Below, in pieces: positions 1-10,110 of a stretch of 64,000 bases of DNA. Within the stretch, counting starts at the first letter, position 1. The number at the start of each line of letters is the position of its first letter. Under the pieces are notes generated by a model. The model was not told where the DNA came from. It saw only the letters and a list, made by a program, of their open reading frames with translations, and did no database searches. Position numbers and translations under genes: made by a program. This DNA is from Prorocentrum cordatum (lineage: Eukaryota; Sar; Dinophyceae; Prorocentrales; Prorocentraceae): assembly GCA_963575745.1 (NCBI GenBank), contig CAUYUJ010016056.1, positions 70,001-134,000 of the forward strand, given 5' to 3'.

Positions 1-652
1 TTCTGGGTCGTTTTCCGACGGTCCCGGGGGCCGGCGAGGGCCTTAGAGGCCAAAAACTCAGCAGAACCTCCGTCTTGATTTTTTCAAGAAGTTGGATCCC
101 TGGGGAGGGAGGCAAGGATGGGCGTGGCGTCCTTCGCTTCGGATGCAACTCCTGGGAGGTCAAGTTCTGATTTTGCCCTGGTCCAAAGTCCGGCTGAATC
201 CCGCTTAATCCGGCTTAAGTATGCTTAGTCCGAGGCCCACTCCGGCGTAACAGCTCCCACATGCAGCTCAATCCTCCCTAATCTTTCCGACGAAAGCCTC
301 CCAGTATTTGCCTCCTAGCTTCGCTTCGCTTCGCACTCGCTCTCATGCCACGCTCGATCCACAGCGGTGGGCACCACGGGGCCAGAGGCGTGCAGGCGCC
401 GCGCCGAAGACGTCCGGGCGCCTCCCTCCTCGAGGCTCCAGGGCGGAACCCGGCGGGGACGGGCCCGACGTCCGACGGCGTGCTCGCGCGCAGGGGTCCC
501 GAGCCCTGCCCGGGGGACAGGCAGGTCCGTGCTGGATCCACGTCCGAGGCGGCCCGAAGCGGTCGCGGAGGCTGGGACCGAGGAGAAGCCGCCCGGAACT
601 GAAGCACCCCATCCGCGGGAGATGTGGGCTTCTAGAGACCAGCTGTCTTGAC
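1..652. other. Intergenic, no gene recognised
   Basis: GC-rich unique-looking DNA. Open frames overlap on both strands with no recognisable domain. Around 190-240 there is a run of GCTTAAT/CCGGCTTA-like words that recurs loosely at 3330-3390, so part may be degenerate repeat. Confidence 0.5.
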
Positions 653-751
653 TAGGGGGCCACATGCGAACCCCTACCCATACGAAGTGAACCCCACCCT
701 CCCCCTCAGAAATCGTGGGGGGTAGGGGTAGGGTTCGCATGTGGCCCCCTA
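653..751. mobile_element. Foldback element, family M1, copy 1 (internally deleted)
   Basis: The ends are inverted repeats: TAGGGGGCCACATGCGAACC at the left and its complement at the right. The arm reads CCCTACCC then CAGAAATCGTGGGG. A longer copy lies at 4019-4170; relative to it the left arm here has lost an internal segment. No coding capacity, so it is MITE-like. No clear target duplication beyond the TA included in the repeat. Confidence 0.75.
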
Positions 752-1289
752 TTGATGGTTGCCCCCCCCGCGTCCCGATCTTTCCCTGCCGACGGGCTTC
801 CTTTTTCCAAAGCCCAAGCATGTTACCAAGACCAGGACGTCCCCCGGATCTCCCGACCCCATGCCCAGGCGTAGCTCGGCGCCCCAGGTCCACTTTTTGT
901 GGCTCAGATCCCAGCATCGAGGGAAAAGAACTTCAGGACTGGAGAGGGGCCACATCGGAGAAGCCTGGGCTGACTCCCCAGCCCCATTGCATCCAGTGGC
1001 ACCGCTCCATGGGACTTGCCCTGTCACGGTGGAAGGAACAGAGCAGATGCCCGGGACCTCCACTATGCTCCCAGAGCCTGAGACCATCCTGGTTGGAGCC
1101 CTTGAGTGACGCGAGTGGGGGCGGGCTTCTGCGAGGCCGGTGGGGCTCTTGAGAAGGCAAGGGCCTCCTCAGCCATCCCCCCCTCCGGCGTCCGGAAGAG
1201 TCCTTCTCGAGAGCCCCTGGGCCCTTCGAGTCCAGAAGACTGTCTTCGGGTTGGGAGGATGGGGTTGGGAAAAGTGAGGAGATCCTTAT
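752..1289. other. Intergenic, no gene recognised
   Basis: I see no domain, tandem repeat or foldback here. Open frames on both strands are short and overlapping. Confidence 0.4.
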
Positions 1290-1960
1290 TCGTAGGCGGC
1301 CGAAGGTGTCGTTCATTGCATCTGGATGCCAGTGCTCATGCCCTTCATCCTCCCTCCCAACCCTTTCCTCCCAACGCGATACTTGCTCTTCTCGTCCAGG
1401 GAGGCCTCCGGCTTCCGAGCCGCCCTGGCCCTCGCCGAGGCCCTTCTGCGCCCAAGGAGCTGGCCGTCGAGCTCCTCGTCGGCCCGCCCGCGCCGACCCG
1501 TAGGCGGCCGAAGCTATCGTTCATTGCATTTGGATGCTATTGCTCATACCTCATACCCTTCATTCGGGTTGACCCAAAAAGGGGTCCAGCGACAAGGGGG
1601 TGGTGGAATAGATTTGGTGCAATAGATTTGTGGGGTTGCAATTCATTTGGGGCGTGCAATACATTCCGGGGCGCAGATGTATTGCTGGATTTTCGCGTTC
1701 AATATATTAGTTACAATACAGTGCATTACAATTCTCTGGCGCAATGCATGTGCAATACACTTGCCCCAAATCTATGGCACCACCCCCTTTCAGCTGGACC
1801 CCCTGTTGGGTGTGCTTGAGATGCATCCTCGCAACCCCTTCCTCCCAACACGATAGTTCTCCTTTCTCCCCTCATCCAGGGCGTCCCCTGCGCCCAAGAG
1901 GAGCTGGACGTCGAGCTCCTCGTCGGCCCGCCCGCGCCGGCCCGGGCCCACCCGGGCGGC
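1290..1960 (+). repeat. Short direct repeats around foldback M2
   Basis: Two pairs of direct repeats. The segment at 1290-1348 (GTAGGCGGCCGAAG, then CGTTCATTGCAT) recurs at 1498-1556. The segment at 1450-1500 (GAGCTCCTCGTCGGCCCGCC) recurs at 1905-1945. The arrangement suggests an ancestral segment of about 200-450 bp was duplicated locally before or after the foldback element between the copies inserted. Confidence 0.6.
1564..1816. mobile_element. Foldback element, family M2, copy 1
   Basis: Inverted repeats of about 40 bp: GGGTTGACCCAAAAAGGGGT at the left, and a diverged complement ending near CCTGTTGGGTGTG at the right. The AT-rich interior contains repeated TGCAATA(C/G)A words (GTGCAATAGATTTG). 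A second copy that lacks the right arm lies at 4958-5104. No coding capacity. Confidence 0.75.
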
Positions 1961-2141
1961 GGCGGCGGCCGCGAGGGCGGCGAGGGGCCCCCGGGGCAGC
2001 CCAGCCGCGGCGGCGGCCCGGAGGCTCCACGCCGGCCCAGCGCGTCGCCGCCTCCGGCGGTGCCCTTCCATGGGGCCGGAATCGGGCGCGGGGCCGCAGG
2101 ACAGGGACCCAGACTTATCGGTCGGGCACGCAGGCAGATTT
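1817..2141. other. Very GC-rich intergenic DNA
   Basis: Dominated by GGCGGC/CCCGG words. Frames stay open on both strands because of base composition. No gene recognised. Confidence 0.4.
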
Positions 2142-2282
2142 TTCGGGCCGACCAAAGGGGGGATGGGGTTGGCGACGAAATCTGCTGCATGCAGCTGGTT
2201 TCGCCCCGGCGCCGGCGCCTGGAGGCGCCGGGAAAATCAGCTACGCGAGCTGATTCTCAAACCCCCTTTTCGCCCAGCCCGA
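2142..2282. mobile_element. Foldback element, family M3, copy 1
   Basis: Related to the element at 45180-45377. Both have CGGGCCG-type ends, an internal GAAATCTGCTGCATGCAGCT (left) and a GAAAATCAGCTACG segment near the right, and GGCGCC palindromes between them. This copy has shorter and more diverged terminal repeats than the 45 kb copy. Confidence 0.7.
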
Positions 2283-2626
2283 ATTTTGAGCGAAGGATAA
2301 GAGATAATGTGAAAGCATGCTACAAAGAGTCAGCAAATCGTCCTCTGATTATTCTTTGACTGTTTTTGGATATCCCTCCTGTAGAGGGACACGCCCGGCT
2401 TAAACCCAGACCCCCCCATGGATCTCCAACGTCTCGAGAAGCTCGAGGCGAAGGTTTTTTCTCAGTTTTCGGCCTCTGGGTGGCCTCGCCGGGCCCCGGG
2501 GCCGTCCGAAAACGACATGTCGGGGTGAAGAGGGGGGGAGGTCCAGGCCTCCAGCAGGGCAGTCGTCCTGAGGAACGCACAATTCGTCGGAGGTCTGGGC
2601 CTCGAGGCATGGACAAATCTCAGCCA

Positions 2627-2779
2627 CGCGCAGAGGGGGGTGGGGGGAGGGGAGAGGCCAGGGGACCCCCGCTTCTTAGAAGGCGCGGGCCTTATCTGTA
2701 GATGTAAGGCCGGCGCCTTCGAAGAAGCAGCCTCCTTCTAAGAAGCCCTCTCCCCTCCCTCCACCCCCTTTTGCGCGCC
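2627..2779. mobile_element. Foldback element, family M6
   Basis: Imperfect hairpin. The left arm GCGCAGAGGGGGGTGGGGGG is followed by GAGGGGAGAGG, CTTCTTAGAAGG and GGCCTTA. The right arm holds the complements of the same words in reverse order, ending at TTGCGCGCC. The loop is near ATCTGTAGATG. Only one copy seen in the window. Confidence 0.65.
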
Positions 2780-2915
2780 GCCAAAAATCGTGGCGTCGGG
2801 GGTCTGAAGGCAGGATCGCGCCAGAGAGCGTCCCGGAGCGCTCTCGCGGAGCGTCCCAGGGGCGCTCATGAGAACGCCGCGGCGCCGGAGGCGTCTTGTC
2901 CACCGCCGACTCTCC

Positions 2916-3104
2916 GAGATCCCAGACTTGCTTCCCTGCCTGATTGTGACCATACGTCCTGGTGTCGTCTTGCTTCAGGCTCCAGGCCTTTCAAATGAGG
3001 CGCTCCAGTTTCAGAGATCCCAGCCTTTGTCCCCTGCATGATTTTGACCACGTCCCTGTTCCATCTTACTTCAGACTCCAGGCCTTCCAAGCGAGGTGTT
3101 CCAG
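2916..3104 (+). repeat. Tandem duplication, about 94 bp x 2
   Basis: Two adjacent diverged units, each starting GAGATCCCAG and containing TGATT(G/T)TGACCA, CTCCAGGCCTT and GCTCCAG/GTTCCAG in the same order. Confidence 0.7.
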
Positions 3105-3463
3105 AATACGCTGAGGGCGTTGGCCAAGGAATGTGCCTAGGAGGCTGCAAACCCTGGATGGTTCCTTCTCTCACGAGGGCTGCGGTGATATCCATGTGGT
3201 CAATTCACGATTGGAGGTCCACTGGCTTCCAGACCCTGGGTTCCTTATCCAAGGGTTCCTTATCAAATGCTGGGATTCAACTCCTGGGAGGTTAACTATT
3301 GACTCGGCGCTGGTGTTTCCCCTGTCGAAGCGGGCCTAATGTGCTCTAATCCCGTTTGAATCCCGCCTCATCTGGCCTTATCCCAGGCTTGCTATGAATC
3401 CACACTCCTTTGGCGGAAGGGCCCCTGCATCGGGCTGCATCGCCCTGCATCGTTCAGGCAGCG

Positions 3464-3625
3464 ACCTGAGGAGGAGGAGGAGGAGGAGGAGGAGGAGGAG
3501 GAGGAGGAGGAAGAGGAGGAGGAGGAGGAGGAGGAGGAGGAGGAGGAGGAGGAGGAGGAGGAGGAGGAGGAGAGGAGGAAGAGGAGGAGGAGGAGGAGGA
3601 GGTGGAGGAGGAGGAGGAGGACCTC
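3464..3625 (+). repeat. (GGA)n microsatellite
   Basis: About 160 bp of GGA/GAG triplets with a few interruptions. It opens long arginine-rich, glutamate-rich or leucine/serine-rich frames on both strands that are not genes. Confidence 0.95.
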
Positions 3626-4018
3626 CCGGGAGCCGCCTCCCATCCGGTGCCCTCGCCGTGAGGCCCCTGTCTCCGATGGGGCCCAGGAGCTCAGGCTGCC
3701 TCGTCCCCCGCCGGGCGGCGGTGGGGCCGAGACGCGGAGGCCGGCGGCAGAGCACAGTGCCGGTGTTATAAGACATGCTCCGCGTGCGGATCATGTATTT
3801 AAACTACAGGGATGGAGTATCAAAAACGAAGATGAGCTCGTGCGTGAATTGATGCGTAATCTAATCATGTGTTAAAACATCCCATATTTGAAAACATCCG
3901 AGTTTCTTATGCCCTGTAGAAGCAAGCAGCGGGTGCGCGTGCCCGCCCGCCAGACGCCGCGGAGCCAGGCTTTGGCGGAGGTCCACGGCGGAGGCCTGGC
4001 GGACTCCGCAGTTTTGTC
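3626..4018. other. Intergenic, no gene recognised
   Basis: Unique-looking DNA with a short AT-rich patch near 3780-3900. Nothing recognisable. Confidence 0.4.
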
Positions 4019-4170
4019 GCGGGCCACATGCGCACCCTACCCCTACCCCCTACGATTTCTGAGGCGGAGGGTGGGGGTCATTTCGCTGGGGAGCTCTCGA
4101 GCGAAGTGAACCCGACCCTCCTCCTCAGAAATCGTGGGGGGCAGGGGTAGGGTTCGCACGTGACCCCCTA
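4019..4170. mobile_element. Foldback element, family M1, copy 2 (longer form)
   Basis: The arms are about 70 bp. Left: GGGCCACATGCGCACCCTAC, then CTACGATTTCTGAGG, GGAGGGT and ATTTCGCT. Right: the complement in reverse order (AGCGAAGTGAACCCGACCCT, CAGAAATCGTGGGG, GGGTTCGCACGTGACCCCC). The loop is GGGGAGCTCTCG. The arms pair almost throughout, so this is a true foldback. Confidence 0.85.
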
Positions 4171-4517
4171 TTTGGGTCACCGTCGGGGCAGCGAGTCCCC
4201 GGACCCCCTCGCGCTGTGAAGAGATCACGGCGGGAGGTTTTCCGCCGTGTTCGGTTTCCGTGGGCCTGCGCCGGGCCTCGGGACCGTCCAGCGTCGAGTT
4301 GGGACGGAGAGAGCGGTCCTGGGGAATGGGTGGAGACCTCTGGGGGTCGACGTTGCGAAAAAACAGCACGACGTCGGGCGTCTGCAGATCCGGAGGTTTG
4401 TCAACGTTTTGGGGCTCCCGGGGCCCACGGGCCCAGGGACTGTCAGAGCACGGCTCAGGGTGAAGATCTCGTCGCCCCGGGGTCCAGGGCCCCCCTTCCC
4501 CTCGGGGCCCGCTTCTC
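4171..4517. other. Intergenic, no gene recognised
   Basis: Unique-looking DNA with overlapping frames on both strands. No repeat or domain recognised. Confidence 0.4.
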
Positions 4518-4675
4518 AGGAGGAGGAAAAACACACAGACACAATTAATCCCCGAGTCTCAGGAAAATATTGGAAAATATGGGAAGTGGGGGGGAAGACG
4601 AAAACCTAGAAAATATTGGAAACGGTGGGGAACATTTTTATTTGTGTGTATTTATTTGTGTGTCCTGGGGCCCCT
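4518..4675 (+). repeat. Interspersed repeat F4, copy 1
   Basis: AT-rich segment with the words CACAATTAAT, GGAAAATATGGGAAGTGG, GGGGAAGAC, TAGAAAATAT, ATTTTTATT and GTGTATTTATTTGTGTGTCC. The same words occur in the same order at 63175-63330 and partly at 63488-63605. Dispersed repeat of unknown class; no coding potential seen. Confidence 0.75.
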
Positions 4676-4829
4676 TTAGCTTTCCCCATGCCAGGCAGTT
4701 TGTTTTCCAAGGGATGCTGTCTGGAGGGTCCCGGGCCCCGCGAACCGTGGTCCGAGTAGACGGGGTCGGAGGACCGCGCCGCGTCGCCGATGTGGAGCCC
4801 GATTTCCTCCACGCCGACACTAACGGCGC

Positions 4830-4859
4830 CGATGCATCGGCGACGTCGCCGATGCATCG
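4830..4859. repeat. Perfect 30-bp palindrome
   Basis: The 30 bases equal their own reverse complement, with GACGTC at the centre and CGATGCATCG at both ends. No loop, so it could extrude as a cruciform or bind a symmetric protein. Function unknown. Confidence 0.9.
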
Positions 4860-4957
4860 ACGACGCGGTGCGATCCTCCGATCTCATGTGCTCGGCACGC
4901 AGCTGAGAGACCTCTCGTGACGCTTTCAGTCTGCTTCACCACTCGGGCGACATCTGT

Positions 4958-5104
4958 CGGGTTGACCCAAAAGGGGGTCCAGCGACAAGAGGGTGGTGCA
5001 ATAGATTTGGTGCAATAGATTTGCGGGGTTGCAATACATTTGGGGAGTGCAATGCGTTCCGGGTCGCAAGCGTATTGCTGGATTTTCGCGTGCAACACAC
5101 TTGA
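4958..5104 (+). mobile_element. Foldback element, family M2, copy 2 (right arm missing)
   Basis: Closely matches 1565-1710: GGGTTGACCCAAAAGGGGGT, GTGCAATAGATTTG twice, TGCAATACATTTGGGG and GTATTGCTGGATTTTCGCG. It stops before the right inverted repeat of copy 1, so it is truncated. Confidence 0.8.
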
Positions 5105-5705
5105 AGGAAGGCTTGCGTGATGAGCAGTCGGAGATCAAGGGTCGCCTCGTCCTTTCCACAGCCGCTGCAAGTGACACGAGGCGAGGAGACTGCAATGCAA
5201 TGGGGAGCCCACGCCCCAGCGGCCACCAGCACTGCCTCAGGAATAAATTCATGGCTGGGCTCCCACCTCGGTGAGACACACTTCGGTGCTACTCGGATTT
5301 CTGGGGAGTGAGTCGACCCACGAGGCAATAGTATCAAGCTTCCTGTGCAACTTGCGTCGCCTCTCTTGCCACCAGAAGAGGTTCCTCATTGAAAGCGGCT
5401 CTATCTATAACATGTTGAAGGACTTCGGGATTTGAGCCTCGGCGTTTACGGGACGCGCAACAATGCATAATTTCATGAATATCTTTCTAGAGCAGCACAT
5501 CCTCCGACGATGATCATGTGCCATGATGCGCTTGCACGACACCCGGCGCTTCGATCTGTTCGATGTGTGTGGCCCCCCAGGCCCCTCGGCCCTTTCATCC
5601 CCAGGGCTCGTGCTTCTTCCCGAGCTTGTTTGTTGGCAGTGACGGTGCCCCAAATCTGGCCTCCGGAGGTCCAAAGCAGGGACGAGTAGTTATCCGAGGC
5701 ATCGG
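5105..5705. other. Intergenic, no gene recognised
   Basis: Moderate-GC DNA with no tandem repeat, foldback or domain that I recognise. Confidence 0.4.
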
Positions 5706-6560
5706 ATGCCCATGGGCCTCCCTCCGCGCCGAGGTGCCGCTGTTCCCCACCGCCCTCCCCGGGGACGCCGACACGTACAGCATGGACAGCACCCGCAAGC
5801 CGTCGAGCCGCGCGGGCTCGGCGCGCAAGTCCAGCCGCTCGCCGCCGCCCGCCGCCCTCCACCGGCGCCCCGGCGGCGTCGGCTCCGACGGCTCCCGCAG
5901 GTCGTCGAGCAGCCCGGGGGCCACCGCGCGCCCGTCGAGCCGCTCGCCGCCGCCCGCTGCCGCGCTGCCCGGGGGCTCCGACAGCCTCGGCAGCTCTCGC
6001 AGCAAGGCCTCGGAGCGCGGGGCCGCGCCGGAGGCCGCGAGCAAGGCGAGCCCGTCGCCGCCGGCGGCCGCCCTCCCCGAGGGTCCCAACGGCGCGGGCG
6101 GCTCCCGCAGGTCGTCGAGCAGCCCCGGGGCCAGCGCGCGCCGGCCGAGCCGCGCGCCCGCTCCCGGGGGGCCCGACGGCATCGACGGCGCCCAGCCCCG
6201 GGTCGCTTCGAAGCGCGGGGCCTTGCCGGAGGCCGCGCGCAAGGCGAGCCCGTCGCCGCCTGCGGCCGCCCTCCCAGGGGGTCCCAACGACGGCGCGGGG
6301 CCCGACGGCATCGGCGGCGCCCAGACCCAGGTCGCCTCGAAGCGCGGGGCCGCGCCGGAGGAGGCCCCGCGCAAGGCGAGCCCGTCGCCGCCTCGATCCC
6401 CGCTGTACCCCGCGGGCCTCGCCAGGGACGGTGGCTTACGCAAGGTGTCGAAGCGCGGGACCGTGCCGCCCGAGGTGCCGCTCGTGCCGTTCGCCCTCCC
6501 TGTGCCTGGCTCCGACGGCATCGACAGGCTCTCGGGAGAGGGGAGCCGCGCGGAGAAGGA
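5706..6560. repeat. GC-rich degenerate tandem repeat, open on both strands
   Basis: Words such as GGCGAGCCCGTCGCCGCC, CGGCGCGGGC and AGGTCGTCGAGCAGCCC recur irregularly every 60-200 bp. The plus frame (5563 onward) encodes a Ser/Pro/Ala-rich sequence. The minus frame encodes recurring GLLDDLREP and AAAGG(D/G)GLAL-type units. Composition alone explains the open frames. A real exon cannot be excluded on the minus strand, where the repeated units look slightly more protein-like, but I recognise no domain. The array runs directly into the TGA microsatellite. Confidence 0.5.
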
Positions 6561-6576
6561 GGAGGAGGAGAGGGGA

Positions 6577-6577
6577 G

Positions 6578-6663
<86 letters not shown>

Positions 6664-7330
6664 GTGATGGTGGTGGTGGTGGTGGTGGTAGTGATGATGG
6701 TGGTGGTGGTGATCATGTTGGTGGTGGTGGTGATGATGATGATGATGATGATGATGGTGATGATAATGATGATGATGGTGGTGGTGGTGATGATATGATA
6801 ATGGTGGTGGTGATGATGATGATGATGATGGTGGTGATGATGATGATGATGATGATGATGATGGTGGTGGTGTGGTGATGATGATGATGAAATGGTGATG
6901 GTGATGGTGGTGGTGATGGTGGTGAAGGTGGTGTGGTGGTGGTGGTGGGGGTGATGATGATGATGATGATGAGGAGGAGGAGGAAGGAGGAGGAGGAGGA
7001 GGAGGAGAGGAGGAGAGGGAGGAGGGAGGAGAGGAGGAGGAGGAGGAGGAGGAGGAGAGGAGGAGGAGGCGGAGGAGGAGGAGGAGAGGAGAGGGGGGAG
7101 GAGGAGGAGGAGGAGGAGAGGAGGAGGAGGACGAGGAGGAGGAGGAGGATGAGGAGGAGGTGGAGGAGGAGGAGAAAGGGGGACGAGGAGGATGGGGAGG
7201 AGGAGGAGGAGGAGGAGGAGGAAGAGAAGGAGGAAGAGGAGCAGGAGGGGGAGGCAGGAGGACGCAGGGAGGATGAGGAGGAGGGGGGAAGATGACAGAG
7301 GAGGACGGAGGAGGAGGATGAGGGGAGATG
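6577..7330 (+). repeat. Compound microsatellite (TGA)n / (GGT)n / (GGA)n
   Basis: From about 6580 to 6970 it is TGA/TGG triplets, then GGA triplets with interruptions to about 7330. All are purine-rich on the plus strand. Open frames are low-complexity (Asp, Met, Val, His, Glu, Ser runs) and are not genes. Confidence 0.95.
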
Positions 7331-9264
7331 TCAGGAGGATCCACCAGGATCACAGACCTTGTGCGACTGTGTTCAGGGGCAGAGGTTCGGCACAGGCTCA
7401 GTGCAGGGCAGTGGTTGTGGTGCCACCAGGGTTTCAGGACAGGGCGCAGAGGATCAGTTAAGGACAAGAGGTTCAGGAAGGAGCCCCCCACGCCCCCTCC
7501 GTGCAGGAGGCTCAGGGCAGAGGTGTGGATTTTGCGGCTGTTTTCGGACCCCTGGTTGTTAACAAAACTGTTTGGGGACGAACACAGACAGTCTTCTCAG
7601 AGACGGACGGATTACGGAGGAACGTTGATACGGAGGCGGAATGCTTGACGTCCATCAGCACATTTCGGGCGAACCATGCGCATTTCTTCGCAAAAGGGAT
7701 GACGGATGACAGCCTGTTTCTACACGGGGATCCTTACGGAAGTCACCCAGCAGCGGGTTTCTTGATTTTCTCTGTTCCCACAACGGTTGCACAAAACAAT
7801 TACGGAGTTCGACCCGCACGGTGGTGCACCTTGCACGTTTGATACTGTTTTTCTTGGGCGGTTGCTCCCGGTATCCTTGAATTTCCGTGACTGCGTCGAG
7901 AGGTCCAGGGGCCACGCGTTGAAGCTAACAAGACGTCGGAGGCCTACGGGGCTCCACGAGCCCATGTCGGATCCCGATCTCGGTAGGAATCGCTTCCTGG
8001 CCAGGACAGGAGGCCAGATCACCCAGGAGCGACCAGAGCGGGCCTGTGGCGCACATGCCCCGACCACCCGACGTCGTGAAGAGCACAACAGCAGATCTCC
8101 CGACTCGTCTCGTGGGCTTCAGGCCAGATCGATCGTCGATGGCCCACGGGCTCGAGACGATCGCATGAAACGGCCGCAGGGACGTCTTTTATGGTCAGGG
8201 TGGTGGGCATAAGCGGCAACAGAAGCTTCCGCCGGGCGGCGCGGATTTCTTACGTTGGGTCGGCGATGGCCCCCCCTCTGCCCGCACCGGTTCGCCCCGA
8301 GATCCGACGTCGCGACAACCATCAACGTCGCGACCCATCGCGAGACGCCCTCGACCCCGGCTGCCTGCGGCATTTCTCGAGCTGGGTCTTTCTGCCGGGG
8401 CCCTGGGGCCCGAAGCCGGGCGAGGCCAACCGGGCTGGCAGTTGCGGTGCTGCAGGTCCCAGGGGAGTCGACTAATTACAGGTAAGAGTCGGGGAAACGT
8501 GAGACTCGAGTGAGCTGGAACTCGGGTGTGCCGACGTTTTTTGACGAGCGCGTCCTGGATTTTGACGGTCCAGTTTTCGTAGGGTGTCTGCATCGGGGGC
8601 CCGCGTCAAATTTCAGATTGGGTCTCGTCATTTTTATGATGGCCCCGTCAGGCCAACCCGAGTCCTCCTTACCCGAGTCTTACGTCTCCCCCAAAGAGTG
8701 GCGCTTCGCCAGAGCGACGTTTGGCGCGCGTCTCTCTCGGAGCGCGGGCGGGGGGGCCCACGCCCGAAGGCGCAGGCCACGGCTGTCAAACCGCACGCAG
8801 CCAGCGTCTGGCACGCCGCATCCCGGAAGTCACCGCGGCCCAGGGCCGCTTCCTGCGGGCAGCCGCAGCGGGCGCATGCACCACAGCCCGTCGGCGCCTC
8901 CCGCCCGCAGGCTCTCGTCCCAGAAGCCCAAGCAGCCCGCGGCGCCGCGCCCGGCGGAGGCCCCGGGGCCCGCCGGGGGGGGATCGACTGGGCGCGCGCA
9001 AGAGGGACCTTTCGCCGCAGTGACCTGCATGTGGCGCGGGCACCAAAGGCTCCCCGGATGCTTGAGGCGAAACGGTAGCATTGAGTCGGGCCTGTCCCTC
9101 TCCAGGAGGAATATTCCAAAATAGTCAAACAATAGTCAGGGGACGATTTGGTTCCTAGTTTTTTTTGACCATTTGGGGGCAATGTTTGATTTTTTTTGTT
9201 TTCGTCCCTAATCCCCCTGTAGGGGGACATTCCCGACCTAACGGTAGCAGCGGCTTGCGCGCCC
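7331..9264. other. About 1.9 kb without a recognised gene
   Basis: Mostly unique-looking GC-rich DNA. Overlapping frames of 60-230 codons occur on both strands, none with recognisable motifs. The segment 9105-9245 is AT-richer and ends in CCCCCTGTAGGGGGACATT, weakly resembling 2375-2403. Confidence 0.4.
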
Positions 9265-9269
9265 AGGTT

Positions 9270-9294
9270 TGCCCCCCCCCCCCCCCCCCCCCCG
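9270..9294 (+). repeat. Poly-C tract
   Basis: A run of about 25 cytosines (broken only at the edges). It may be a difficult site for sequencing, so its exact length is uncertain. Confidence 0.9.
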
Positions 9295-9589
9295 CATCCC
9301 CCGTTGAGCCGCGAATCAAAGGTCACTCTTGCCTGGGGTTACTCTTTCGCTCCAGGAAGCGGTTTGCCAGGTATCTGCTAGTTCGACTTTCCAGTGCGTA
9401 TTGTTTTGTTTTTCTTGTTAGACTTCGACATCTCTGGGGCCCCTGGTTTGACGGCCCCCGGGAGTTATCTCCAAAAGATGGATCCACGGCAAAAAATTGC
9501 ACCCATGGAAGGGGTCGGGATTTCCGGTGCTGCGGGCTGAATACTCCGATCGGAGATGTGTTCAGGAAGTTGCTTGACCTTTCGACGCA

Positions 9590-10070
9590 TATGTGTATAC
9601 AAACATATGTGTGTATGCATACACGTCCCTAGATGTACATAAGATCTTCCAGTTACCGCTACACATGTATTTACATGTATCTAAAAACGCTCGATCGACA
9701 TGTCTGATTTATGCACGTATATATATATACATACATATACACATGTGTATTTATGTATATATATAGATGTATGCATATGAATGTGTGCATCAGCGATGTA
9801 TCTATAGAAAAAGATTGAAATGCACGTTTAGTCATATATATATATATATATTGGCTTGTATAGATCTAACATCCAGACAGGTGGCGTTTATAGACGTATG
9901 GGTATACACATTTATGTAAATGTGCTCTGTGTGTATGGACCGAAGTTTGTACATCCATATACATGGCTACCAAGATATGTGTCATACATATTAGTCATTT
10001 CACCATGTATACAACATCATAGATACATTGGCGGATACACGAGAGATCGTTAGCTATATGTATATCCCTG
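9590..10070. repeat. TA-rich degenerate ATAC/TATG repeat, left block
   Basis: Rich in ATATAC, CATATG, GTATGC and ATATATAT words with no fixed period. Very different in composition from the DNA on its right. A similar block lies at 14703-15340, on the other side of the CCAAGA-rich duplication. Confidence 0.85.
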
Positions 10071-10110
10071 GGGGCGAGGCCGGGAGCCCCAGGACAGGTG
10101 CCCCGACCCC

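Noticed and set aside
653-751. CCCTACCC words as telomeric repeats
   Set aside because: They are parts of the foldback arms and do not form a tandem telomere-type array.
3378-3794. Leucine-rich minus frame resembling a membrane segment
   Set aside because: The leucine run is the complement of a GGA microsatellite.
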